DNA of 64,000 bases from Nocardia sienata NBRC 100364 (GCF_001613205.1 NZ_BDBX01000021.1:186001-250000); one strand, 5' to 3'. Shown: positions 7,742 through 16,711, counted from the stretch's first letter. The notes: a model not told the origin generated them from the letters alone. Translations and numbers: made by a program.

Positions 7742-9198
7742 AGCTCGAGCAACCGCCCGCGCAGCACCTTACCGGCGGAGCTGCGCGGCAATGCATCGAT
7801 GAACGCGACTTCGGTCGGCACCTTCTGAGAAGACAACGTTTTCTGGGCGTAACGGATCAATTCCTCGGCCGATATATCCGCCTCTTTGACGACGAACGCT
7901 ATCAGCCGATTGCCGTTGCGCCCGTCCGGGAGACCCGCCACCGCGGCTTCGGCGACGGCAGGCAGGGTCATGAGCGTCTCCTCCACCTCGATGGGGTCGA
8001 TCTTGTACCCGGATACTTCGATCAACAGCTTGCTGCGGCCACGGATGAAGATGCGACCTTCTTCATCGAGCGAGGCGAGATCGCCGGTTCTGAACCAGCC
8101 CTCATCGAATGCCTCGGAATTGGCCACGTCATCGTTGAGATAGCCCCGCATGAGCGAGGACGACCGCACCTCCATTTCGCCGACGGAGGGGCCGAATCCG
8201 GTGTCGAACGCGATGATACGGACCTCGGCGTCACCCGCCGGCCTGCCCACCGAGGCCCAGCTCGAGTCGGGATCGGCGGAATTGTTGTGCGCGACCATGC
8301 TCGCCTCGGTGGAGCCGTAAGATTGACGAAGCGGGACACCGAGGCGCTCGCGTACCGCTTCGAAGACCGGCCGCTTCAGGGCGACGCCGCCCGAGACGGC
8401 CATACGCAGTCCGAGATCGAAACTGCCGGCCTGACCGGTGATGATTTCGAACATCGCCGGTACGGCGCCCATGAAGGTGACGCGCTCGCCGACCATGGTG
8501 TCGAGCAGCTTCTTGCGCGAAAGCGCCAGCGGCATACGATCGCTCCAATAGAACGTCGTTGCGCCGCCGGCGACGGCGTACCTGGTGCCCATCAGAAAGC
8601 CCATGGAAAAATTGCCGGGCAAGATATTGAGGACGATATCGTCGGGCTGGATGTCCCAGGCCGTGCCGGCTCGTTCGCCATCGGCGACGAGCTCGGCATG
8701 GGTGTGCGGTACCACCTTGGGCGACCCGGTCGAGCCGGACGAGAAAAGGTAGAGCGCCGTGGTGTCGCCCGGCAGTTCCGGCAGCCGGGCGGACGTCCTT
8801 CCTTCGGGCAGCGCGTTCGTCAGGAACAAGGGAATGCCGGGGGCCACATCTGCGATCAGCGTCTCGGCGACAACCGCACGGTCCGGTGTCGAGACAACGG
8901 CCCCGAGTCCGGTTTTTCGCACGAGCGTGGCGAGTTCGGACCGCGTGGCCGTCTCGGCCAGCGGCATTGCGATGGCGCCGATGGCGAAGAGCGCATAAGA
9001 AGTGACAAAGAGATCGGGTGAGTTCGGAAGCAGCAGGCCGACGGGATCGCCGCGCTCGACGCCGCATTCCATGAAGCCGACGGCGAGTCGATCGATCCGC
9101 TCGACCACATCGACATAGGGCGTGAATACTTCGCCCTGCCGCAATCCGCTGGTGATCGGCGCCTGCGCTGCCGTCGCGAGCAAGTTGTCGTAGATCAT
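7729..9198 (-). CDS. AMP-dependent acyl ligase (acyl-ACP/acyl-CoA synthetase family)
   Basis: 489 residues with the full adenylate-forming signature: the P-loop-like LYLFSSGSTGSPKVVPHTH, YGSTEAS, FRTGDLAS, the hinge and lid GRSKLLIEVSGYKIDPIEVE, and the catalytic lysine in PRSSAGKVLRG near the C-terminus. It activates a carboxylate as acyl-AMP and passes it to CoA or, as the adjoining lone ACP suggests, to that carrier protein. The ATG at 9198 follows GGAG by five bases; the frame extends to 9255 without such a site. It faces the ACP gene and overlaps its end by 13 bases, an arrangement that argues for a functional pair. The substrate is unknown: fatty, aryl or amino acids cannot be separated by eye. 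Confidence 0.9.
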   Translation of the reverse strand: MIYDNLLATAAQAPITSGLRQGEVFTPYVDVVERIDRLAVGFMECGVERGDPVGLLLPNSPDLFVTSYALFAIGAIAMPLAETATRSELATLVRKTGLGAVVSTPDRAVVAETLIADVAPGIPLFLTNALPEGRTSARLPELPGDTTALYLFSSGSTGSPKVVPHTHAELVADGERAGTAWDIQPDDIVLNILPGNFSMGFLMGTRYAVAGGATTFYWSDRMPLALSRKKLLDTMVGERVTFMGAVPAMFEIITGQAGSFDLGLRMAVSGGVALKRPVFEAVRERLGVPLRQSYGSTEASMVAHNNSADPDSSWASVGRPAGDAEVRIIAFDTGFGPSVGEMEVRSSSLMRGYLNDDVANSEAFDEGWFRTGDLASLDEEGRIFIRGRSKLLIEVSGYKIDPIEVEETLMTLPAVAEAAVAGLPDGRNGNRLIAFVVKEADISAEELIRYAQKTLSSQKVPTEVAFIDALPRSSAGKVLRGRLLELQAG

Positions 9199-9328
9199 AT
9201 CTACTCCGCAGGGTCGGTTTCCCCTGCCCGTAAGGATAGAAGTGGGATGCGGCATCTACAAGACCTCGGCGTCCGGGTCGAGCAGTTCGGCGCCCTGTCC
9301 CGCGGCCGTCCGGGCGGCGGCCGAAGCG

Positions 9329-10228
9329 TCAGTTGTTCTCAGCGCCCCGCTCGGTACAGCAATCGGCGAACGCCCGCACCACCGGATTCGATTCCGACTC
9401 CGCCCTCCACCCGACACCGACCCGGCTCGGCGCCACACCGGTCACCGGGCGGTACGTGATACCGGGCCGGGCATAGAACCGGGCGCTCGACTCCGGTGCG
9501 AGCGCGATCCCGTAACCGTTGGCGATCGCGCTCAGCCATTCGTCGGGTTGATCGGTCACCGCACCGATCCGTGGCGTCCGGCCCGCGCGTTCGTCGACTC
9601 CGAGCCAGTAATCCCGCCAGGTACCGGTTTCGGCGGGGGCCGCGACGAACGGCTCGTCCAGCAGGTCGGTGAACTCGATCGATTCTCGTTCGGCCAACGG
9701 ATGCGCGCAGGCCAGGGCGACCCAGCGCGGTTCGCTGAACAGTTCCCGGACCCGCAGCCGGTCCTGGCCGGGGAACGGGAGCCGGACCAGGGCGATATCC
9801 ACCTCTCCATCGGCGAGACCTCCGGTCGGGTCGCCCCAGGACGCCTGGCGCATATCCACCCGCCAGCCGGGTTGCCGGCGGGCGAACTCGGCGATGATCC
9901 GCGGGGTGGCCTCGTTGGCCGCGCTGGCCAGGAAGCCGACCCGCAACACCCGCGCCGCGCGGCCCGCCGCCTGCCGGGCTTCCCGGAGCGCCGAATCCCA
10001 TTCGGTGAGGAGCGCCGGTACCCGTCCGGTCAGCGCTTCGCCGGCCGGGGTGAGCGCCATCCCCGCCCGTGAGCGCACGAAGAGTTCGACACCGAGCAGA
10101 TTCTCCAGCTGCCTGATCTGTTTGGTCAGCGCCGGTTGGGAAACATAGAGCCGCGCGGCGGCACGGGTCAGGTTTCCCTCCGCCGCCACCGCGGCGAAGT
10201 AGCGGAGCAACCGGGTGTCCACATCCAT
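9329..10228 (-). CDS. LysR-family transcriptional regulator
   Basis: 299 residues, the typical LysR length. The N-terminal HTH reads FAAVAAEGNLTRAAARLYVS followed by QPALTKQIRQLENLLGVELF. The C-terminal two-lobe effector domain starts around residue 90 (LRVGFLASAANEATPRII). It is divergent from the small DoxX-like gene 157 bases away, the usual LysR target arrangement, and lies upstream of the ligase gene on the same strand, so it could also influence the carrier-protein gene group. The effector is unknown. Confidence 0.93.
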   Translation of the reverse strand: MDVDTRLLRYFAAVAAEGNLTRAAARLYVSQPALTKQIRQLENLLGVELFVRSRAGMALTPAGEALTGRVPALLTEWDSALREARQAAGRAARVLRVGFLASAANEATPRIIAEFARRQPGWRVDMRQASWGDPTGGLADGEVDIALVRLPFPGQDRLRVRELFSEPRWVALACAHPLAERESIEFTDLLDEPFVAAPAETGTWRDYWLGVDERAGRTPRIGAVTDQPDEWLSAIANGYGIALAPESSARFYARPGITYRPVTGVAPSRVGVGWRAESESNPVVRAFADCCTERGAENN

Positions 10229-10385
10229 TCCGACAGGTTATGGATGCAGGTATTGGCCCGTTGCGCCGGGGCCCGCGAGGCTGGATTCCGCAACCGCCGC
10301 ATCACCTTCGACCGGGCGTCACATCTATCCGCCCGTCACCGTAGCGGGCGCGGGGCACACCCCACATCGAACAGGAGGTCACGCC

Positions 10386-10736
10386 GTGCACACCACCTAT
10401 CTCATCGTCGCCCTCGTCACCGTCGTGGCCAATGCCGGTATGGCGCTGGCCGATTTCGCCCGCGCGCCATTCGTCATGGCCAATTCCGCCGAGGTCGGCG
10501 TACCGCCCGGCTGGGTGCCGTGGCTGGCCACGCTCAAGCTCGCCGGCGCGACCGGCGTGCTGCTCGGGCTCTTCGGCATGAGAACGCTGGGGCTCGCCGC
10601 GGCGATCGGCCTGGTGCTGTTCTTCGCGGGCGCCCTCATCACCCATCTGCGAGCGCGTGTCTACTACAACATCGCCTTCCCGGGAGCCTACTTCGCGTTC
10701 GCGCTCGCGACCGCCGCTCTCCTCGCCGCACAGTAA
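10386..10736 (+). CDS. DoxX-like small membrane protein
   Basis: 116 residues with four predicted hydrophobic helices: YLIVALVTVVANAGMALA, VPWLATLKLAGATGVLLGLF, LGLAAAIGLVLFFAGALI, and AYFAFALATAALLAA. It resembles the DoxX/DUF4267-type four-helix inner-membrane proteins. The GTG at 10386 follows AGGAGG with 7 bases of spacing, which decides the start over longer frames. Single gene, divergent from the LysR regulator and probably under its control. A biochemical role is not established; DoxX relatives are tied to redox or thiol stress in some actinobacteria. Confidence 0.82.
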   Translation: MHTTYLIVALVTVVANAGMALADFARAPFVMANSAEVGVPPGWVPWLATLKLAGATGVLLGLFGMRTLGLAAAIGLVLFFAGALITHLRARVYYNIAFPGAYFAFALATAALLAAQ

Positions 10737-10870
10737 AGCTGGTAGCGAGCCGTAGAACGTGGTCGCCGAGACCGGGATCGAACCCCTGGTGGCCCGGCAG
10801 TTGGTCGGCCGCGCACGAATGATCCGCGAGGCGGACGAGGTGTTCCATTCAGAACCGCCGTCCACTCCCG

Positions 10871-10905
10871 GCCTGTGTGCCCGGCGATACGCCGGGCACA
10901 CAGGC
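10871..10905. terminator. Bidirectional terminator hairpin
   Basis: A perfect 16-base stem (GCCTGTGTGCCCGGCG and its complement) with a 3-base ATA loop lies between the convergent DoxX-like and 3-hydroxyacyl-CoA dehydrogenase genes. There is no T-run, which is common for actinobacterial terminators. Confidence 0.8.
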
Positions 10906-10964
10906 GGCCGAGCGGGGCCCGCCGGCCGGTCGCACCGGTTCGTCCGGGCTGCCGGCTCGCGGGA

Positions 10965-11819
10965 TCAGGAATACTTGTAGAACCCCTCCCCGGTGGCCAC
11001 ACCGAGCTTGCCCTTGTCGATGTAGTTCTCCTTCAACCAGCGTGCGAGATCCTCGGTTTCGGCATTGCTGCTCAGGATGTTGTAGGGCGTGGCGAGACCG
11101 ACGATATCGAGGATCTGGAACGGGCCCATGGGTGCCCCGGTGGCGATCCGCCAGGTCTTGTCGACCGCCTCCGGTTCGGCGTAATCGCCGGCGGCGAGTT
11201 CGACGGCGGAGTTCAGAAACGGCACCAGCAGCGAGTTCAGCACATAGCCGGACTTCTCCTTGTGCACCTCGATCGGCACCATGCCGATGGCGGGGGCGAA
11301 CTCGACGACCGCGCGGAACACCGCGGGATCGGTCCGATCGGTGCCCATCACCTCGGCGGTGTTGAACTTCCACACCTGGTTGGCGAAGTGCAGGGCCAGG
11401 AATTTGTCCGGACGGCCGGTGAAATCGGCCATATCGCTGGGCAGCAGGGTCGAGGAGTTGGTGGCGAATATCGCGGGATCCGGAGCCAGCTCGCCCAGCT
11501 TCCGGTAGATCTGCCGTTTGATGTCGAGCACTTCGGGGACCGCTTCGATCACCAGATCGGCCTCGGCAACCGCGGCGCCGAGATCGGTGGTCAGGCCGAT
11601 ACCCGCGCGGGTCTGTTCGGTGAGCTCGTCGGTCGCACCCATCACCTCGTCGCGATAGGTGGCGGCGAGTCCGGCGAAACGTTCGCGCGCCGCGTCGAGT
11701 GCCTTGTCGTCGATGTCGTATGCCTGGACGCGGAATCCGTGGTAGGCGGTCTGGAAGGCGATCTGGGAACCGAGCACCCCGGTGCCCAGCACTGTCACTG
11801 CGCGGATCTCGAGGGCCAA
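10965..11819 (-). CDS. 3-hydroxyacyl-CoA dehydrogenase (3-hydroxybutyryl-CoA dehydrogenase type)
   Basis: 284 residues. The Rossmann motif VTVLGTGVLGSQIAFQTA starts at residue 8, with YDIDD as the NAD-specific acidic end. LVIEAVPEVLDIKRQIY and FATNSSTLLPSDMA give the substrate and NAD pocket, LALHFANQVWKFNTAEVM contains the family histidine, and KSGYVLNSLLVPFLNSA opens the C-terminal helical domain. It oxidises 3-hydroxyacyl-CoA with NAD in beta-oxidation or reduces acetoacetyl-CoA in the reverse direction. Divergent from the TetR/oxidoreductase pair; the TetR palindrome at 11986-12004 lies between them and may control both. Confidence 0.92.
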   Translation of the reverse strand: MALEIRAVTVLGTGVLGSQIAFQTAYHGFRVQAYDIDDKALDAARERFAGLAATYRDEVMGATDELTEQTRAGIGLTTDLGAAVAEADLVIEAVPEVLDIKRQIYRKLGELAPDPAIFATNSSTLLPSDMADFTGRPDKFLALHFANQVWKFNTAEVMGTDRTDPAVFRAVVEFAPAIGMVPIEVHKEKSGYVLNSLLVPFLNSAVELAAGDYAEPEAVDKTWRIATGAPMGPFQILDIVGLATPYNILSSNAETEDLARWLKENYIDKGKLGVATGEGFYKYS

Positions 11820-11985
11820 CGTCTTCTCCTTGTCGATCGAGCGAGGGCATTTCGGACAACCGGAGCTGACTACCCGAACCAGTAGAGCAGGGCCGGGCCG
11901 CCGCGGTGGGCGCGTGGCCCGCGCAGCCGTTTGCGATCGGATAACGACTGCCCTCGAGTGCGTCCATCAGTGTTTTCAAACAGTA

Positions 11986-12004
11986 TTTCAATCAATGATT
12001 GAAA
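11986..12004. promoter_or_regulatory. Probable TetR operator palindrome
   Basis: TTTCAATCA-A-TGATTGAAA is a perfect 9-base inverted repeat around one base. It ends 29 bases before the TetR start at 12034 and lies in the divergent region facing the 3-hydroxyacyl-CoA dehydrogenase gene. It is AT-rich in a GC-rich genome and has the form of a TetR site. A further half-like TTTTCAAACA lies just upstream. Confidence 0.7.
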
Positions 12005-12033
12005 AAGGGCCTGTGCGGTGGTTCACTGGCCAC

Positions 12034-12609
12034 ATGCCCCAGCGAGTCTCGGCCGCGACCCGCGAACGCCTGCTCACGGCCGCCGAACGACTGCTGCTCA
12101 CCGAGCGCTACGACGACGTCTCGGTGCGCCGCATCTGCACCGTGGCCGGAGCGAACCCCGCCGCCGTCCACTACCACTTCGGATCCAAGGAAGCCCTGGT
12201 CGCGGCCCTGCTCGAAGAACGCCTCGGGGCGCTGTGGGCCGACCGCCTCACCGAGGTCACCGCCGCCCCCGGACCCGTGGCCGATCTCGTCGACACGGTC
12301 CTCACTCCGTTCACCGACCTGGCAGCCGACCCGCTGGGCCGGCTGCACCTGCGACTGCTCGCGCAATGCGTGATCGACCGCCGGGTGGGCCCGTGGCAGC
12401 AGCAGTGGTTCCGGATCGACTCATGGGCGGACCTGCTGCCCGGGGTGGGCGAACAGGAGAGCCGGCGCCGCTGGATGCTCGCGTTCGACCTCATCATCAT
12501 GCGATTCGGCCGCGCGGCCGCCGAGGACCGGGCCCTGAGCCCACAGGCCGTGGCCACCCTGCGCACTTTCGTCGCGGCCGGTCTGACCGCACCGACAGGA
12601 GACATATAG
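12034..12609 (+). CDS. TetR-family transcriptional regulator
   Basis: 191 residues. The HTH spans RLLTAAERLLLTERYDDVSV then RRICTVAGANPAAVHYHFGS, the usual TetR N-terminus. The C-terminal ligand domain has WFRIDSWADLLPGVGEQESR and is otherwise unlike a named subfamily. The ATG at 12034 is preferred because it starts just before the HTH and leaves the operator upstream. Its stop overlaps the GTG of the oxidoreductase by one base (TAGTG), so the two are cotranscribed and the regulator probably controls its partner and itself. Confidence 0.9.
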   Translation: MPQRVSAATRERLLTAAERLLLTERYDDVSVRRICTVAGANPAAVHYHFGSKEALVAALLEERLGALWADRLTEVTAAPGPVADLVDTVLTPFTDLAADPLGRLHLRLLAQCVIDRRVGPWQQQWFRIDSWADLLPGVGEQESRRRWMLAFDLIIMRFGRAAAEDRALSPQAVATLRTFVAAGLTAPTGDI

Positions 12610-13814
12610 TGACCGATGTATTCGCCCCCGCCCCGCTGGGACCGCTCACTCTGCGCAACCGGGTGATCAAGGCCGCGACCTTCGAAGGACGCACCCCGGA
12701 CGCGCTGGTCACCGACGACCTGGTCGAATTCCACCGGGAGGTCGCCGCGGGCGGCGTCGGGATGACAACCGTCGCCTACTGCGCGGTCGCGCCCGGCGGC
12801 CGCACCGACCGCCACCAGATCTATATGCGCCCCGAGGCGGTGCCGGGCCTGCGCCGGCTCACCGATGCCGTCCACGCCGAAGGCGCGGCGGCCAGCGCGC
12901 AGATCGGCCACGCGGGGCCGGTGGCCAATTCCGCATCCAATCGCCTGCCCGCGCTGGCGCCGAGCCGGATGTTCAGTCCCCTCGGGATGAGCCCGATGAA
13001 GGTGCCCGACGCGGCCGAGATCCACGACCTCGTCATCGCCCACGCCGATGCGGCACTGCTGGCGATCGAGTCCGGATTCGACGCGGTGGAAATACATTTC
13101 GGGCACAACTATCTGGTGAGTTCGTTTCTGAGCCCGCTGCTCAACCGGCGCAAGGACCGCTACGGCGGCCCGCTCGAGAACCGGGCGCGGCTGGCCCGCG
13201 ATATCGCCCGCCGGGTGCGCGAGGCGGTCGGCGACCGGATCGCGGTCACCGCGAAACTGAATATGGAGGACGGCGTCCGCGGCGGCCTCACCCTGCCGGA
13301 ATCACTACAGGTGGCCGCGTGGCTGGAGGCCGACGGCGCGCTCGACGCGCTGGAGTTGACAGCGGGTAGCTCACTGCTGAACCCGATGCTGCTCTTCCAC
13401 GGCGCCGCACCGCGCCGCGAGTTCGCGAAAACTCTTCCAGGACCGGCCCGGTGGGGCTTCCGGCTGGTCGGGAAGGCGTTCCTGCGCGAATACCCGTACG
13501 AGAAAACGTATCTGCTCGAACGCGCCCGGCAGTTCCGCCGGGAGCTGACCATGCCGCTGGTGCTGCTGGGCGGTATCAGCGACCGGGAGTCGATGGATCT
13601 GGCGATGGCGGAGGGGTTCGATTTCGTCGCCATGGGCCGCGCTCTGTTGCGCGAGCCGGATCTGTTGCACCGCATCCGCTCCGACGCGAGCACCGAGTCC
13701 GCCTGTGTGCACTGCAACGAATGTATGCCGACCATCTACAGCCGCACCCGCTGTGTGCTCCGGCTCGATCAACTCGCGTCCACGGTCGGGCCGAGGCCGA
13801 GCGCCGTCGAATAG
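12609..13814 (+). CDS. Old-yellow-enzyme family NADH:flavin oxidoreductase
   Basis: 401 residues, a TIM-barrel FMN enzyme. PLGPLTLRNRVIKAATFEG is the family N-terminus, HAEGAAASAQIGHAG the active-site loop, GFDAVEIHFGHNYLVSSFLS the substrate-binding His/Asn region, and LLNRRKDRYGG the common downstream motif. A C-terminal cluster CVHCNECMPTIYSRTRC suggests an iron-sulfur site like that of the 2,4-dienoyl-CoA-reductase branch, but the FAD domain of that branch is absent. It likely reduces activated C=C bonds of an unidentified enone or enoyl compound. Coupled to the TetR gene. Confidence 0.88.
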   Translation: MTDVFAPAPLGPLTLRNRVIKAATFEGRTPDALVTDDLVEFHREVAAGGVGMTTVAYCAVAPGGRTDRHQIYMRPEAVPGLRRLTDAVHAEGAAASAQIGHAGPVANSASNRLPALAPSRMFSPLGMSPMKVPDAAEIHDLVIAHADAALLAIESGFDAVEIHFGHNYLVSSFLSPLLNRRKDRYGGPLENRARLARDIARRVREAVGDRIAVTAKLNMEDGVRGGLTLPESLQVAAWLEADGALDALELTAGSSLLNPMLLFHGAAPRREFAKTLPGPARWGFRLVGKAFLREYPYEKTYLLERARQFRRELTMPLVLLGGISDRESMDLAMAEGFDFVAMGRALLREPDLLHRIRSDASTESACVHCNECMPTIYSRTRCVLRLDQLASTVGPRPSAVE

Positions 13815-13991
13815 ACCCGGTGCGGGGCGCGGAAGCCACTGCTCACGGTATTTGTCAGCCCCAATTAACGAACACCTATTGAATGCGCCGTTGTTTAACG
13901 GTACGGTCTAGGCATCAAAGCAAAGCCGCACTCCTCCAGTGCAACTGCTTCCGCCACCGCCCCCGGGCGGCACTACGACCGAGGACGAATC

Positions 13992-14393
13992 ATGCACCGA
14001 AACGCACGCACCCGCCGACTCGCCGTCCGGATCGCGGCCACCGCCGCGATCGCCCTGGCCCCGCTGGCCCTCACCGCCGCACCGGCGCTCGCCGACAACG
14101 GCGCGCCGGTGGTCACCGATACCACGGGCATCGAGGTCCAGGATGTGAGCCGTCCCGGCCGCCACGGTCACGGCTACGGCGATCGCGGGTGGCACGGCCG
14201 GCACGACCACAGCTGGCACGGTCGGCACGACAACCCGGTCGACTGGAACCGCGGCCGCAACCGGCACGACCGCGGCTGGGACCGGGGCTGGGACCGGGGC
14301 TGGGATCACGGCCGGCACAACAACTGGGATCGCGGCCACCACCGCCACGGTTTCGGTTTGCCCTTCCTGCCCGGCACCGGCAGCGCCTTCTGA
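13992..14393 (+). CDS. Secreted His/Trp/Arg/Asp-rich repeat protein
   Basis: 133 residues. A Sec signal peptide (RRLAVRIAATAAIALAPLAL then APALA) is probably cleaved near residue 34. The mature part is low complexity: HGRHDHSWHGRHDNP followed by RGWDRGWDRGWDHGRHNNWD. It has no cysteine and ends LPFLPGTGSAF. I do not recognise a family. The histidine and aspartate density could suit metal binding at the cell surface, or the protein could be a wall-associated filler; this is inference. It is a single gene bounded downstream by a strong hairpin at 14455-14498. Confidence 0.75.
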   Translation: MHRNARTRRLAVRIAATAAIALAPLALTAAPALADNGAPVVTDTTGIEVQDVSRPGRHGHGYGDRGWHGRHDHSWHGRHDNPVDWNRGRNRHDRGWDRGWDRGWDHGRHNNWDRGHHRHGFGLPFLPGTGSAF

Positions 14394-14454
14394 TACCTGA
14401 ATAACGGCACATAGATCAGGTGTCGATAGACCTCGGGCAGGCCCGGCCCGAGTC

Positions 14455-14498
14455 AGCGGAACCGGCCGGCCACGGCGACTGTGCCGGCCGGTTCCGCT
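14455..14498. terminator. Bidirectional terminator hairpin
   Basis: AGCGGAACCGGCCGGC and its exact 16-base complement flank a 12-base loop. The hairpin lies between the convergent secreted repeat protein gene and the glutamate decarboxylase gene. Confidence 0.8.
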
Positions 14499-14501
14499 CT
14501 G

Positions 14502-15941
14502 TCACGAACCCGCCGGCCCGACACCCGCCCGGTGCGGGCGGATATCCGCCCCGTGCGAGAACGACGCGGCCTCGGCGCCACGCTCCGGCGCCTGCTGGGC
14601 CCGCAACCGCGGCAGCGCGCGCTGCAGCGCCTCGATCAGCAGGTCGGCGAGATCGTGGCTGAAACCGTTGCGGACCACCACGCGCAGCACCGCCAGATCC
14701 TCCCGGTCGGCCGGGAAGGTGTAGGCGGGTACCAGCCAGCCCTGTTCCCGCAGCGCCGCCGAGACGTCGAACACCGAATACCCGGTCTCGCCCTCGGCCA
14801 GTGTGAAGGCGAAGACGGGCAACTGCCGGCCGTCGGTGATCAGCCGGAACGGGCCCAGCCGCGCGATCCGGTCGGCCAGCGCGGACGCGACCTCGCGGCA
14901 GTAGCCCTGCACCCGCGCGTAGCCGCGGTGCCCGAGCCGCAGGAATGTGTAGTACTGGGCAACCACCTGCGCACCGGGCCGGGAGAAGTTCAGCGCGAAG
15001 GTCGGCATCTCCCCGCCGAGATAGTTCACCCGGAACACCAGGGCGTCCGGTAGCGCGTCGGCGTCACGCCACAGCACCCAGCCCACCCCCGGGTAGATCA
15101 GCCCGTATTTGTGTCCGGAGGTGTTGATCGAGGTGACCCGGGGTTGCCGGAAGTCCCATTCCAGTTCGGGATCACAGAACGGGGCGATCATGGCGCCCGA
15201 CGCACCGTCCACATGCACCGGGATATCCCAGCCGCGCTCGGCCTGTAACCGGTCCAGCGCCGCGCAGATCTCGGCGACCGGTTCGTAGCTGCCGTCGAAG
15301 GTGGACCCCAGGATCGCCACCACTCCGATCGTGTTCTCGTCGCAGCGGGCCGCCGCCTCCGCGGCGGTGAGGTGGAACCGCTCCCCGGACATCGGCACCA
15401 CGCGCGGCTCCACGTCCCAGTACTCGGCGAACTTCTCCCAGCACACCTGGACATTGATCCCCATCACCAGATTGGGCCGCGCGGCCGACTGCCCGGCGGC
15501 CCGGCGCCGTAGTTGCCATCGTCGCTTCATGGCCAGTCCGGCCAGCATGCACGCCTCGCTGGAGCCGGTGGTCGAACACCCGACGGCATGGTCGGGGTCG
15601 GCGGCGTGCCACAGATCGGCCAGGATCCGCACACAGCGCTGCTCCAGTTCGGCGGTACGCGGGTACTCGTCCTTGTCGATCATGTTCTTGTCGAAGCATT
15701 CGCTCATCAGGACCTGCGCCGCGGGCTCCATCCAGGTGGTGACGAAGGTGGCGAGGTTGAGCCGGGCGTTGCCGTCGAGCAGCAGTTCGTCGTGCACGAT
15801 CTGGTAGGCGGTATCACTGTCCAGTTCCCCGGCGGGCAGCCGGTTGCGGGGCACCTCGACCGGCTCCCGGGTGAACACCGGATTCACCGCGATATCGTCC
15901 CGGTCCGAGCCGCCGGGCCGAGACGGGTGCGTCAATGCCAT
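14502..15941 (-). CDS. Glutamate decarboxylase
   Basis: 479 residues, close to the usual 460-480 of pyridoxal-phosphate glutamate decarboxylases. It has FVTTWMEPAAQVLMSECFDK near the N-terminus, the phosphate-binding GCSTTGSSEACML, PVHVDGASGAMIAPF with the PLP-contacting Asp, and SINTSGHKYGLIYPGVGW with the Schiff-base lysine. It converts glutamate to GABA with proton uptake, in acid resistance or the GABA shunt. The ATG at 15941 follows GGAGG by five bases; the upstream extension to 15995 is not family-like. No glutamate/GABA antiporter is adjacent. Confidence 0.94.
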   Translation of the reverse strand: MALTHPSRPGGSDRDDIAVNPVFTREPVEVPRNRLPAGELDSDTAYQIVHDELLLDGNARLNLATFVTTWMEPAAQVLMSECFDKNMIDKDEYPRTAELEQRCVRILADLWHAADPDHAVGCSTTGSSEACMLAGLAMKRRWQLRRRAAGQSAARPNLVMGINVQVCWEKFAEYWDVEPRVVPMSGERFHLTAAEAAARCDENTIGVVAILGSTFDGSYEPVAEICAALDRLQAERGWDIPVHVDGASGAMIAPFCDPELEWDFRQPRVTSINTSGHKYGLIYPGVGWVLWRDADALPDALVFRVNYLGGEMPTFALNFSRPGAQVVAQYYTFLRLGHRGYARVQGYCREVASALADRIARLGPFRLITDGRQLPVFAFTLAEGETGYSVFDVSAALREQGWLVPAYTFPADREDLAVLRVVVRNGFSHDLADLLIEALQRALPRLRAQQAPERGAEAASFSHGADIRPHRAGVGPAGS

Positions 15942-16266
15942 GGAAACCTCCACCAGCATTCGAGCCGGACGTGGCACCGCCCGGGCGGGCAGCAACCCCG
16001 AGTATCACTCGGCGGACGCCGGATCCGGCGCACGGCGGGCCACCCGGGCGGGTCGGGTGCCCGCCCCGGTCCCCGCGAGGTGACGGGATATCGGGCGCGG
16101 CACGAAACCACTCCGCGTCTGGGCGGGATCTGCCCCGACACCGGGCCGCGCGGGCTAGGCTCGGCCGATCGGTCCCGCGCCGGCCACCGTGCCCGGCGGC
16201 GGCGGGCCGTGGCGCGTTCCCCCTGGTCACACACCCGCACATCCGCATCACCAGAGGAGGAGACCC

Positions 16267-16692
16267 GTGAAGTCCGTCAACGCGTATCTCATGTTCAACG
16301 GCAACGCCGAGGAGGCGTTCACCTTCTACCAGTCGGTGTTCGGCGGCGAGCTCCAGCTGATCCGGTTCGGCGATATGAGCGAGGGCGCGAACCTCCCGGA
16401 CGAGGCGAAGAGCCTGGTGGCGCATACGGCGCTGCCTCTGGCCGGATCCGGCCAGATACTGATGGGCTCGGATTGCCCGCCCGGCCGCAGCGTCGAGGTC
16501 CCGCAACGGCCGAACTTCACCGTCTGCCTCGAGGTCGGCGACCGCGACGAAGCGGAGCGGGTGTTCGGTGCGCTGAGCGAGGGCGGGTCGGTGGATATGC
16601 ATCTCGCCGAGACGGAGTGGACCGAACTGTTCGGCATGCTCACCGACAAGTTCTCCATCCCCTGGATGATCGACTTCAACTCGTCGCAGTAG
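16267..16692 (+). CDS. VOC-family (PhnB/glyoxalase-like) protein
   Basis: 141 residues of the PhnB-type vicinal-oxygen-chelate fold: NAYLMFNGNAEEAFTFYQSV at the N-terminus, LPLAGSGQILMGSDCP in the middle, and WTELFGMLTDKFSIPWMIDF at the end. Such proteins are mostly of unknown substrate. The GTG at 16267 follows GGAGGAG, which decides it over an in-frame ATG at 16189. It lies 19 bases before the MFS gene, so cotranscription is possible. Confidence 0.85.
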   Translation: MKSVNAYLMFNGNAEEAFTFYQSVFGGELQLIRFGDMSEGANLPDEAKSLVAHTALPLAGSGQILMGSDCPPGRSVEVPQRPNFTVCLEVGDRDEAERVFGALSEGGSVDMHLAETEWTELFGMLTDKFSIPWMIDFNSSQ

Positions 16693-16711
16693 CGGCCGCC
16701 TACGTCACCCG

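Noticed and set aside
10774..10785. tRNA T-arm-like sequence on the minus strand (GGGTTCGATCCC)
   Set aside because: The flanking T-stem does not pair and no acceptor or anticodon arm can be drawn; treated as chance or a fragment.
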